In this document: piece after piece, positions 18,252 through 26,865 of the stretch
Position numbering within the stretch: the stretch's first letter is position 1
How the letters are laid out: each line of letters begins with the position of its first letter
Assembly: GCF_003131185.1 (NCBI RefSeq)
Contig: NZ_QFFU01000011.1
Coordinates: 1 to 64,000 of the forward strand
Length of the DNA stretch: 64,000 nt
Reading direction: 5' to 3'
Source: Pseudomonas ovata
Lineage (GTDB): Bacteria; Pseudomonadota; Gammaproteobacteria; Pseudomonadales; Pseudomonadaceae
Translations under genes and position numbers: made by a program
Notes under the pieces: model-generated
The model's input: the letters and a program-made list of their open reading frames with translations, nothing else
Database searches by the model: none
Told to the model about the DNA's origin: nothing

Positions 18252-19240
18252 TCCTGGATGGGTGCGTGCTTCACGGCCAGTAGGCCGAGTGTCGCCAGGT
18301 CACGCTCGGCATGACTCTGGCGCAGGAATACGGGCAGGTCGGCCATCAAACGGGCAAATCCTGTGTCCTTGCAATAAGGCCCGGCGCCCAGCGCCCGGCC
18401 TACATGGCTGATCACGGTATCGACACACGCCTCGACACTGGCGCGGCAGCGCCGGGCCAGGTGTTCAGCGTCTGCCAAGGGATATTGGTCAAGTTGCACG
18501 GCCGCGTTGCGCAGCACCTGCACGGCACTGTACAGCGCCGCATCCACGGCACCCAGGTGCGCCAGGGCATGCGGTTCATCACGTTGCGCCAGTTGGCGCG
18601 GCAGATACCGCGCCAGTGCCTGGGCCGCCCCGTACCAGCAGGCGGCAATGCCGATTGCCCCTTGCCAGAAGCCCTGGCGTTGCAGGTAAGCACCAGGCGC
18701 GCCGACCCGCCAGCCGACGGCGTGCTCGAAGCCTACCTCGACACTGGCGGTTGCCCCCATGCCCACCGCGCACCAGCCCTCGTCGGTCACCTGTACGCCG
18801 GGCTGATCGAGCGCCACCGCGACCAGTTGCTGGCGGTTCTGCTCGTCCCAGGCGGTCAACAGCGCGTGACTGAGCACCGGCGCGCCGCTGCACCAGGCCT
18901 TGAGGCCATCCAGGCGCACGGTGTCGCCGACACCGCTGACCCGCACGCAGGCCTGCGGTGGTTCGGCGGCCCACATCCCCCAGGTGCTGCCCGCAGGAAC
19001 CTGCGGCGCACCCAGTTCGGCCATGATTGCCAGCGCATCGGTGTGGCCTTCGTAGAACTTGCATAATCCAAGGTCATGGCCGGCTACGCAGGCCAGGGCC
19101 TGCCAGCGCGCCAGGGTCTGGCCGCCTGCCGGTAACGGCAGACGATCAAGGCCCTGGCTGACCATCTCTTGCAGGCACACGCTCAATTCAGCGGTGCCGG
19201 CCCGGGTGAGGCTGTGCTGGTCGAAGAATGCGGCCAGCAT
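18239..19240 (-). CDS. acyl-CoA dehydrogenase-like flavoprotein
   Basis: This protein of 333 residues has the general layout of an acyl-CoA dehydrogenase. It has an N-terminal helical part, a middle segment GTWGMWAAEPPQ resembling the FAD/substrate-binding beta domain, and a C-terminal helical bundle ending with LRQSHAERDLATLG. It is shorter than the usual 380-residue enzymes, and I do not see an unmistakable catalytic glutamate, so the substrate could be an acyl-carrier or sugar derivative. The ATG at 19240 lies 5 bp after the glgX stop, implying coupling to glgX. The longer open frame to 19516 lies inside glgX and is rejected. Confidence 0.78.
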   Translation of the reverse strand: MLAAFFDQHSLTRAGTAELSVCLQEMVSQGLDRLPLPAGGQTLARWQALACVAGHDLGLCKFYEGHTDALAIMAELGAPQVPAGSTWGMWAAEPPQACVRVSGVGDTVRLDGLKAWCSGAPVLSHALLTAWDEQNRQQLVAVALDQPGVQVTDEGWCAVGMGATASVEVGFEHAVGWRVGAPGAYLQRQGFWQGAIGIAACWYGAAQALARYLPRQLAQRDEPHALAHLGAVDAALYSAVQVLRNAAVQLDQYPLADAEHLARRCRASVEACVDTVISHVGRALGAGPYCKDTGFARLMADLPVFLRQSHAERDLATLGLLAVKHAPIQEWNL

Positions 19241-19245
19241 GACGG

Positions 19246-21417
19246 TTACGCCTGTTCGTCGTGCTGCAGTTCGAACAGCAGCAGCGAGCGTGGCGTGACG
19301 GTGTAGGTGCTGCCCGACTCCAGGCGCGTCTTGCGCGGTGCATCGTCCAGGTTTGTGTCGATCAGGCAGGTGTAATGCGTGCCTTCCGGTACCTCGGGCA
19401 GGGTGAATTCCACGCCTTCGTGATGCGCATTGACCACCAGCAGCAAGGTGGCGTCGGCACCGGGCCGACGAATACCGGTTTCCTGGGCGCGACCGTCCAT
19501 CAGCATGCCCAGGCAACGACCGTTAGGGTCCTGCCACTGCTCGACGCTCATTTCATTGCCGTCCGGCGCCAGCCAGGTGACGTCTTTGACGCCGATTTCC
19601 TCGTTGTAGTCGCCCACCAGGAAACGGCTGCGACGCAGGATCGGGTAACTCTGGCGCAGCTTGATCACGCGTTTGACGAACTTGAGCAAGGCCTCGCCGT
19701 CACCGTCCAGGTTCCAGTTGATCCAGCCGATCTCGCTGTCCTGGCAATAGGCATTGTTGTTGCCATGCTGGGTTCGGGCGAACTCGTCACCGGCGACCAG
19801 CATCGGCGTGCCCTGGGCCAGCAGCAGGGTAGCGAAGAAGTTGCGCATCTGGCGCAGTCGCAGGGCGTTGATCTCGCCATCGTCAGTCGGGCCTTCGACA
19901 CCGTGGTTCCAGGACAGGTTGTTGTTGCTGCCGTCCTGGTTGTTTTCGTCGTTGGCTTCGTTGTGCTTGTCGTTGTATGACACCAGGTCGTGCAGGGTGA
20001 AGCCGTCGTGGGCAGTGATAAAGTTCACCGACGCCTGTGGGCGACGGCCGCGCTGGTTGAACATGTTGCCCGAGGCGGTAAGGCGTGCGGCAAAGTCAGG
20101 CAACTGCGCTTCGTCGCCTTTCCAGAAGGCGCGCACCGTGTCGCGGAACTTGTCATTCCATTCCATCCAGCCCGGCGGGAAACCACCGACCTGATAACCG
20201 CCCGGGCCGCAGTCCCAGGGCTCGGCGATCAGTTTGACCTGGCGCAGCACCGGGTCCTGGCGGCAGGCAACCAGGAAGCTGTGGCGCTCGTCGAAGCCGT
20301 CGTGGTAGCGGCCCAGAATCGTCGCCAGGTCGAAGCGGAAGCCGTCGACATGCATTTCCGAGGCCCAGTAGCGCAGCGAGTCGGTGACCATCTGCAAGAC
20401 GCACGGGTGGCTCAGGTCCAGGGTGTTGCCGGTGCCGGAGTCGTTGATGTAGAAGCGCTTGTCATCGGGCATCAGGCGATAGTAGGAGGCGTTGTCGATA
20501 CCGCGCATCGACAGGGTAGGGCCCAGTTCGTTGCCTTCGGCGGTGTGGTTGTAGACCACATCGAGGATGACCTCCAGGCCGCCCTTGTGCATGTGCGCGA
20601 CCATTTCCTTGAACTCGGCAATCTTGCCGTGGGCCAGGTAGCGCGGGTCCGGGGCGAAGAAGGCAATGCTGTTGTAGCCCCAGTAGTTGGTCATGCCCTT
20701 TTGCAGCAGGTGCTGGTCATTGACGAAGGCATGGATGGGCAGCAGCTCGACCGAGGTCACGCCCAGCTTGCGGATGTGTTCGATGACTTCCGGCACTTTC
20801 AGGCCCAGGAAGGTGCCCTTGTATTCTTCAGGTACGGCCGGGTGCAGCTTGGTGTACCCGCGTACGTGGGTTTCATAGAGGATGGTCTTGTCCCACGGCG
20901 TACCGACACGCTGGTCGCGGCCCCAGGTATAGGCTTCGTCGATGACCTTGCTCTTGGGTACAAAGGGTGCGCTGTCGCGCTCATCGAAGCTCAGGTCGCC
21001 ATCGGGGTGGCCGATGGTGTAGCCAAACAGCGACTCGGACCATTTCAGCTCGCCGACCAATTGCTTGGCATAAGGGTCGATCAGCAGCTTGTTGTGGTTG
21101 AAGCGATGACCATTGCGTGGATCGTAAGGGCCGTATACCCGATAGCCGTAAACCAGCCCTGGATGGGCGTCGGGCAGGTAACCGTGGAAGATTTCATCGG
21201 TGTATTCAGGCAGTTCGATACGTTCCAGCTCCACCTCGCCGGTGGAGTCGAACAGGCACAGCTCGACCTTGGTGGCGTTGGCCGAGAACAGGGCGAAGTT
21301 GACGCCCAGGCCGTCCCAGTTGGCGCCGAGTGGAAAGGGCAGACCTTCACGCAGACGTGAAATGGAAGGCTTGGATTCAGGGGTGTCATGGGAAGCTTTT
21401 TTCGACGACGTGCTCAT
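19246..21417 (-). CDS. glgX: glycogen debranching enzyme GlgX
   Basis: This is an isoamylase-type GH13 enzyme of 723 residues that cleaves alpha-1,6 branches of glycogen. The N-terminal CBM48 domain (GANWDGLGVNFALFSANATKVELCLFD) precedes the catalytic barrel. Region I is DVVYNHTAEGNE, region II is GFRFDLATIL, region III lies around KLIAEPWDCGPGGYQ and region IV is TAHDGFTLHD. GGAAA lies upstream of the ATG at 21417. It is separated by 161 bp from the DUF2934 gene and is followed after 5 bp by the acyl-CoA dehydrogenase-like gene. Confidence 0.96.
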   Translation of the reverse strand: MSTSSKKASHDTPESKPSISRLREGLPFPLGANWDGLGVNFALFSANATKVELCLFDSTGEVELERIELPEYTDEIFHGYLPDAHPGLVYGYRVYGPYDPRNGHRFNHNKLLIDPYAKQLVGELKWSESLFGYTIGHPDGDLSFDERDSAPFVPKSKVIDEAYTWGRDQRVGTPWDKTILYETHVRGYTKLHPAVPEEYKGTFLGLKVPEVIEHIRKLGVTSVELLPIHAFVNDQHLLQKGMTNYWGYNSIAFFAPDPRYLAHGKIAEFKEMVAHMHKGGLEVILDVVYNHTAEGNELGPTLSMRGIDNASYYRLMPDDKRFYINDSGTGNTLDLSHPCVLQMVTDSLRYWASEMHVDGFRFDLATILGRYHDGFDERHSFLVACRQDPVLRQVKLIAEPWDCGPGGYQVGGFPPGWMEWNDKFRDTVRAFWKGDEAQLPDFAARLTASGNMFNQRGRRPQASVNFITAHDGFTLHDLVSYNDKHNEANDENNQDGSNNNLSWNHGVEGPTDDGEINALRLRQMRNFFATLLLAQGTPMLVAGDEFARTQHGNNNAYCQDSEIGWINWNLDGDGEALLKFVKRVIKLRQSYPILRRSRFLVGDYNEEIGVKDVTWLAPDGNEMSVEQWQDPNGRCLGMLMDGRAQETGIRRPGADATLLLVVNAHHEGVEFTLPEVPEGTHYTCLIDTNLDDAPRKTRLESGSTYTVTPRSLLLFELQHDEQA

Positions 21418-21578
21418 GGTTGTTTCCTGAAATAAGATTTTAGTGCCTGAAAGGTGTTTTACGGGCGGCCGTTCCCGTTATCGCGGCCAAGGCCCGACAA
21501 GGTCGAGAAAAAGCAGGGTCAATCAACGCCATCAGCGCCGCGAATCAGCCGGCGCTGTGGCATGGAACCGTCACGCGA

Positions 21579-21968
21579 TCAAGGCGCGGCGGGCTTGCGG
21601 GGTCTTTTTACAGCAGGCTTTGGTGCAGGCTCGGAGGCCGATTTCAAGGCCGGCTTGTCCGCCGCATCCGGCGCTTTGGCCGCCGCGGCAGGCTTAGGCT
21701 TGGGTGCTGCCTTGGCCGCCGGTTTGGCAGCCGACGCGGCCTTGCCGGCCGGCTTGGCCGGAACCGGTTTGCCATCATCAACACCCTCGACGCTGGGTAG
21801 TTTGGGTTTGCTGGCTTTGCGTGCGGGGCTTTTGTCAGGCGCCAAGGCTTGCGCCTCGGCCAGCTTGCGCGCCATTTCCCAATGGCGGCTGTCATGGCCG
21901 TCCGGCCGACCTTCCGATTCCCATATCTGGTACGCAAATTCGCGGATTCTTTTTTCGTCGGCACTCAT
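21579..21968 (-). CDS. DUF2934 protein with Ala/Pro/Lys-rich tail
   Basis: This is a 129-residue protein. Residues 1-40 match DUF2934 (IREFAYQIWESEGRPDGHDSRHWEMA), a short helical domain. The remaining 85 residues are low-complexity and rich in alanine, proline and lysine, ending KRPRKPAAP; a disordered basic tail of this kind could bind nucleic acid or polyanionic partners. It starts 17 bp after treY ends. A small gene in the same position occurs in the P. aeruginosa glycogen cluster, as I remember it. The function is unknown. Confidence 0.85.
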   Translation of the reverse strand: MSADEKRIREFAYQIWESEGRPDGHDSRHWEMARKLAEAQALAPDKSPARKASKPKLPSVEGVDDGKPVPAKPAGKAASAAKPAAKAAPKPKPAAAAKAPDAADKPALKSASEPAPKPAVKRPRKPAAP

Positions 21969-21985
21969 CTCGACACTCCCGGGTA

Positions 21986-24790
21986 TTACAAGGTTTGTAT
22001 GAACAGGTTTACAGAAAATTCCTTGAGCGCATCGCTGAGCGGCAACTCCTTTTCACTCAGGCTGACCTTTTCATCGAACAGCCCTTGCCAGGCACTGTCA
22101 GGGTCAGCAAACGGCAGCAGCACACGCGTGTCGCCCCAGCCATCGGTCTGTATGAATGGAGTTGATGCCGTGCCCAATAGTTCATTGCAGATGCGCGGTA
22201 CCAGAACAACGGCATAGCGGTCTTGCCAGAATCGTGCAAAAGCCAGCACGTTGTCGGCATGGCGACCGGTCACTTCCAAAGCAATATAGTCGCCGTGAGC
22301 GAAGAGGTCGGCCTGTTCGGCGCGCCGGTTCAAGGTGCGGGCAATCAGGGCTTGCTTGACGCGTCCGTCACGCCAGTGCGTCAGCAGCTCGCTGACCGGT
22401 GCAGGCTCGGCCAGTGCCTTGGCACGGGCCTGGTAGTCGACCGGGCGCCGGTTGTCCGGGTCGACCAGGCTGAAGTCCCAGAATTCCGTACCCTGGTAGA
22501 GGTCCGGCACGCCCGGCACGCTCATGCGCAGCAAGATCTGGGCAAAGCTGTTGAGGGCGCCGGCAGGTGCCAGGCGCTGCGCGGTCGCGCCCAGCGACTG
22601 GCGCAGCGGTTGTGTCTCCGGAGCCAGTAGCAGGCGTTCGAGGAACGCCCGGCAAGCCCCTTCATAGGCCTGGTTTGGCGAGGCCCAGCTGCTTTGCAGC
22701 TTGGCTTCGCGCAGGGCCTTTTCCTGCCAGCGGCTGACACGCTCGAAATAGGCCTGGCGAGCGCTTTCGTCGTCCAGTTCCAGGTCCAGCGGCCAACTGC
22801 CCAGCAGGGCCTGATACAGCATCAGCTCGTCACCGCCACTGATGCTGACCTCGCCGTCCTTGAGCGGTTGGGCCAGTTGGCGCCAGCGTTCGACCTGTTC
22901 GGCATACCAGCCGGGCTGTTCACTCAGCACGGCCAGGCGCGTACGGGTGTCCTCACCGCGCTTGTGGTCGTGGGTGGCGGTGGCCAGCAGGTTGGCGGGG
23001 AAATGCGTTTGGCGCGCGGCACAGGCCGCATGAAAGTCAGCTGCCGGCGCACTGAAGTGTCCGGGATGGAAGCCGACATCGTTGCGCGACAGCAGCACCG
23101 CCGAGCGGTAGAACGAAGTGTCTTCCACTGACTTGGCTGCCACCGGCGAGGTCAGCTGCTGGAAGCGTACGCAGGCGTTGCGGTACAGCTTGCGCAGCTT
23201 GCCGCGTGGCAGCGAACGCCATGAGGTGCCACCCAGCCAGCGTTGCAGCCATTCCAGCACCGGCCAGTCACCTTCATTGAGCTGGCTGCGCGCGCCTTCC
23301 ATGGCCTGCTGGAAGAACCGTTCGTCTTCGGCCGAGCGTCCGCACACACTGATGTAGGTGCGATACACCGGAAAATTGCACACCAGTGCCAGCAGGGCCC
23401 GGCGAATGGCCCCCAGGGTCAGGTCGCGGCTCATCAGGTCGCTGCGGGCCACCTGCAGCAGTGCCTGGGCAACGTTCTCGAAGTCGCCGGCCAGCGTGCC
23501 ATGCAGCACCAGGTCGCGGGCAACCAGTTCTTCTTCGGCAAACACCGCCGTGCGTTCGCTGACCTGGCGCCACAGCTCGCCCAGCGGCGCCTCGCCCTTG
23601 GGGTCGTGTTGCAGCAGCGACACCTGGTTCATGAATTCATAGCCGGTGGTGCCGTCGATCAACCAGTCCTGGCGCAAGGCTTCATCGCTGCCCAGGATCT
23701 TTTCGACGTAGATCGGCAGATGGTCCAGTTGCGCCTCGGCAGGCCGCTGGGCCAGCAGGCCCTGCACACGCCGATGCAGCTTGCGGCAGTAACCGCGCGG
23801 ATCCGCCAGGCCGTCGACATGGTCAATGCGCAGGCCATCGACCAGGCCTTCGGTGATCAGCTGGAAAATCTTGCCATGGGTGGCTTCGAACACCGCCGGG
23901 CGCTCGACCCGCAGGCCGCCCAGTTCGTTGATGTCGAAAAAGCGCCGCCAGTTGATGTCGTCGCCGGCAGTGCGCCAGCTGGCCAGTCGGTAATGCTGGT
24001 CTTCAAGCAACTGATGCAAGCGCTTGAAGCCTTCGGGCTGGCTGGAGTCCCAAGCCTTGAGGCCGCTTTCCAGGGCCTTGAGCACGGCCGGTTCGCCAGC
24101 GGCCTCGGCCAGTTGTTCGCGCAGCTGGCGCGCACGTTCATAAGCCTGCGGATACTGGTCCAGCGCTGTGAAACGCTCGGCCAGTTCGCTGAGCGCCGGG
24201 TGTCCGGCGCTGAGCAGAATCGAACCGTAGTTGACCGGGCAGATCGGGAAGTGATGCTGGTAATGCTCAATGTAGAAGCGGCCTTGCCCGGCGTCGAAGC
24301 GCAGCGGGATGTCCCCGGCCTGCAGCACCTTGCCGTAGTCGTCGCCCAGGAAGGGCAGCAGCAACTGCCCCTTGAGCAGCGGGTCTGGCGAGTGCCACTG
24401 GATGTCGAAGAACATCGCGAACGGGCTGCCACGGCCCCACTCCAGCAGGTCCAGCCACCACGGGTTGTCGGCACCGCCAACCGCCATATGGTTGGAAACG
24501 ATGTCCAGAATCAGGCCCATACGGTGCTCACGCAGGGCCGCCACCAGCCGGCGCAGGGCGTCTTCGCCGCCCAGCTCCGGATTGATCACGGTCGGGTCGA
24601 CCACGTCATAGCCGTGCATGGAGCCGGCCCGCGCCTTCAGCAACGGCGAGGCGTAGATGTGGCTGATGCCCAGACGGGCAAAATATGGCACCAGGGCGAC
24701 AGCGTCGTCGAGGGTGAAGTCCTTGTGAAACTGCAGGCGTTGGGTGGCGCGCAACAGCGCAGGACCCTTGGGGGTAACGGTGGTACTCAT
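21986..24790 (-). CDS. treY: malto-oligosyltrehalose synthase TreY
   Basis: This 934-residue GH13 enzyme converts the reducing-end glucose of a maltodextrin into a terminal trehalosyl unit. The typical opening (YFARLGISHIYASPLLKAR...MHGYDV) is followed by DIVSNHMAVGG, LRIDHVDGLADPRGY with the catalytic Asp, and YVEKILG with the catalytic Glu. The start ATG overlaps the malQ stop in an ATGA, so translation is coupled. Its product is the substrate of TreZ, encoded two genes upstream. Confidence 0.95.
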   Translation of the reverse strand: MSTTVTPKGPALLRATQRLQFHKDFTLDDAVALVPYFARLGISHIYASPLLKARAGSMHGYDVVDPTVINPELGGEDALRRLVAALREHRMGLILDIVSNHMAVGGADNPWWLDLLEWGRGSPFAMFFDIQWHSPDPLLKGQLLLPFLGDDYGKVLQAGDIPLRFDAGQGRFYIEHYQHHFPICPVNYGSILLSAGHPALSELAERFTALDQYPQAYERARQLREQLAEAAGEPAVLKALESGLKAWDSSQPEGFKRLHQLLEDQHYRLASWRTAGDDINWRRFFDINELGGLRVERPAVFEATHGKIFQLITEGLVDGLRIDHVDGLADPRGYCRKLHRRVQGLLAQRPAEAQLDHLPIYVEKILGSDEALRQDWLIDGTTGYEFMNQVSLLQHDPKGEAPLGELWRQVSERTAVFAEEELVARDLVLHGTLAGDFENVAQALLQVARSDLMSRDLTLGAIRRALLALVCNFPVYRTYISVCGRSAEDERFFQQAMEGARSQLNEGDWPVLEWLQRWLGGTSWRSLPRGKLRKLYRNACVRFQQLTSPVAAKSVEDTSFYRSAVLLSRNDVGFHPGHFSAPAADFHAACAARQTHFPANLLATATHDHKRGEDTRTRLAVLSEQPGWYAEQVERWRQLAQPLKDGEVSISGGDELMLYQALLGSWPLDLELDDESARQAYFERVSRWQEKALREAKLQSSWASPNQAYEGACRAFLERLLLAPETQPLRQSLGATAQRLAPAGALNSFAQILLRMSVPGVPDLYQGTEFWDFSLVDPDNRRPVDYQARAKALAEPAPVSELLTHWRDGRVKQALIARTLNRRAEQADLFAHGDYIALEVTGRHADNVLAFARFWQDRYAVVLVPRICNELLGTASTPFIQTDGWGDTRVLLPFADPDSAWQGLFDEKVSLSEKELPLSDALKEFSVNLFIQTL

Positions 24791-26865
24791 CGGTCACGCT
24801 CCGCAGCTTGCTGACGGGCCTGTGACAACAGTTCCAGGCGCCGGGCAGCGTCTTGCTCGTCCAGCAGGTTAACAGGCACCGGCGAAAGCCTGCGCCGCCA
24901 ATTGGGGTGAGTGTCAATGGTGCCGGGCAGGTTGGCCTGCTCCAGCAAACCCAGGGCATCTTCGATGGGCAACAGCACCAGGGGCGCACGGGTATGGCCC
25001 AGGTAGCGGATGCTCGCGTCGATGATCAGGCTGCTGTCTTCGGTGTCGGCGGCAAAGCCTGCATTGTTCTGGCTCAAGGCCTGGCGCAGGCCGTCGTATT
25101 CGCGGCTGCGTTCCTCGCGCCAGTGCTGCTGGGCCTGCGCATCGACATGACCCAGACGGGCGTGCCACTCGATGTCCAGCTCATTGAGCCAGCCATTGAG
25201 GGTCGGCAGGTCGTGGGTGCTGGTGGTGGCCAGCGCGTCCGGCGACCAGTCGAGGATCGGCTTGAACACGCCATTGCGCTGTTCGAACAGCAAGACGCGC
25301 ATGCCCAGGATCGAGCGGCTCGACAGTTTGTCATGCAGGCCGGCCGGCACGGTGCCAAGGTCCTCGCCAAGCACGATCGCCTTGTGCCGCCACGACTCCA
25401 GGCACAGCAGGCGCAGCATGTCGTCGATCGGGAAGTTCAGGTAGGCGCCCTCGGTGGGCGGTGCGCCCACCGGGATGACCCACAGGCGTTGCAGGCCCAT
25501 CACATGGTCGATGCGCAGGCCGCCGGCGTGGGCAAAACACGCCCGGAGCATTTCGATAAAGGCACGAAAGCCATTGCGCTTGAGGCCTTCGGGCGAAAAC
25601 GCCGAGATGCCCCAGCTTTGCCCGGCGCGGTTGAGGATGTCAGGGGGCGCGCCGACGGTCAGTGCCGAGAGCAGTTCGTCCTGGCGACTCCAGGCCTGGC
25701 TGCCGGCACCGTCGGCGCCCACGGCCAGGTCGGCGATCAGGCCCACGCGCATGCCGCTGCTGCGTGCGGCCGTCTGGGCGCGCTCCAGGCCACGGGCGAC
25801 CAGCCACTGGGTAAAGGCATGAAAACCGATCTGCCGGGTGTGCTCGGCGGCAAAGGCGGCTACCGCCGGGCTGTCCGGCTGCTTGAAATCATTCGGCCAT
25901 TCGTGCCAGTTGCCGCTGATACCCAGCGCGCTGGCCTGCTCGCAAAGGACTTCAAAGCGGCAGTGATTTTCCAACGCTTCACCGCCGGCGTGACGGAAAC
26001 TGTTGAAGTCTTCCAGCAGGGGGTGGTCGCCGGCCACAAAACCGTCGTAAAGGCTGCGCAGTACCTGCCACTTGGCTTTGGCCGCTGCGGGCCAGTCGAT
26101 CAGCGCCAGTTGTTCCAGGCGCTTGAGTTCCTCGGCCTGGCCGCTGTCTTCAATGGCCTGGCGCCACGCGCGTTCGCCCAGCAGCAGGCCGGGAGAGGCA
26201 TACAGGCTGTTGAAAAACAGGCGGCTGGACGGCGAATAAGGGCTGTAGCGTTCCGGGTCATTGGCGAACATCGCGTGCAGCGGGCTGATCGCCAGGGCGT
26301 CGGCGCCGCGCTCACCGGCGCTGCGGGCAAAGGCCTCCAGGGCCTGGGTGTCCCCAAAGCCGCCGTCGCCCTCACGGCGCAGGCTGTAGACCTGCACACT
26401 CAGGCCCCAGGCCCGCGGCACCGGGTCGTCGCAGGCCATGGCCATGCTATAGGCGCTGGGGGGCGCCACGGCAATGGTCAGCGTTTGTCCATCGATGGTC
26501 AGGCGCTGGTAGCCGATCATGGCCTGGGCCGGCAACAGGGCGTCCTCGGTCAACTGCGACTCGACCGTCGTGCCGTCTTCCAGGTGCAGCGTAAAGGGCG
26601 TGTGCGGAGCAAACCACGCCGACAGGTTCAACGGGGTGTCCTGCTCGACAGTCAGCAGCGGCGGGGCGCTGCCGCCCAGGCGTTCGGTCTGCAGGCGTTG
26701 CAGGCTGGCATCAATGGCTTCGCGGCTGTCGGCCGCATGGCCCAAGGCTTCCAGCACCTTGATCAAGACCTCGGGGCTGACGGTCTGCGGGCGATCATTG
26801 GCATCGACCCAGTGCACCGACAGGCCGGCCTCGGTGGCCAGCTTTTCCAATTGTTCACTACTCAT
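24787..26865 (-). CDS. malQ: 4-alpha-glucanotransferase MalQ
   Basis: This GH77 amylomaltase of 692 residues transfers maltodextrin segments between chains, feeding TreY with acceptors of suitable length. The catalytic regions are LRIDHVMGLQRLW (nucleophile), LGEDLGTVP (acid/base) and STHDLPTLNG. The N-terminal extension of about 150 residues is normal for proteobacterial MalQ. The ATG at 26865 has GCGGAGAG upstream and overlaps the treZ stop by 8 bp; the upstream ATG at 26886 is less likely. Confidence 0.94.
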   Translation of the reverse strand: MSSEQLEKLATEAGLSVHWVDANDRPQTVSPEVLIKVLEALGHAADSREAIDASLQRLQTERLGGSAPPLLTVEQDTPLNLSAWFAPHTPFTLHLEDGTTVESQLTEDALLPAQAMIGYQRLTIDGQTLTIAVAPPSAYSMAMACDDPVPRAWGLSVQVYSLRREGDGGFGDTQALEAFARSAGERGADALAISPLHAMFANDPERYSPYSPSSRLFFNSLYASPGLLLGERAWRQAIEDSGQAEELKRLEQLALIDWPAAAKAKWQVLRSLYDGFVAGDHPLLEDFNSFRHAGGEALENHCRFEVLCEQASALGISGNWHEWPNDFKQPDSPAVAAFAAEHTRQIGFHAFTQWLVARGLERAQTAARSSGMRVGLIADLAVGADGAGSQAWSRQDELLSALTVGAPPDILNRAGQSWGISAFSPEGLKRNGFRAFIEMLRACFAHAGGLRIDHVMGLQRLWVIPVGAPPTEGAYLNFPIDDMLRLLCLESWRHKAIVLGEDLGTVPAGLHDKLSSRSILGMRVLLFEQRNGVFKPILDWSPDALATTSTHDLPTLNGWLNELDIEWHARLGHVDAQAQQHWREERSREYDGLRQALSQNNAGFAADTEDSSLIIDASIRYLGHTRAPLVLLPIEDALGLLEQANLPGTIDTHPNWRRRLSPVPVNLLDEQDAARRLELLSQARQQAAERDR

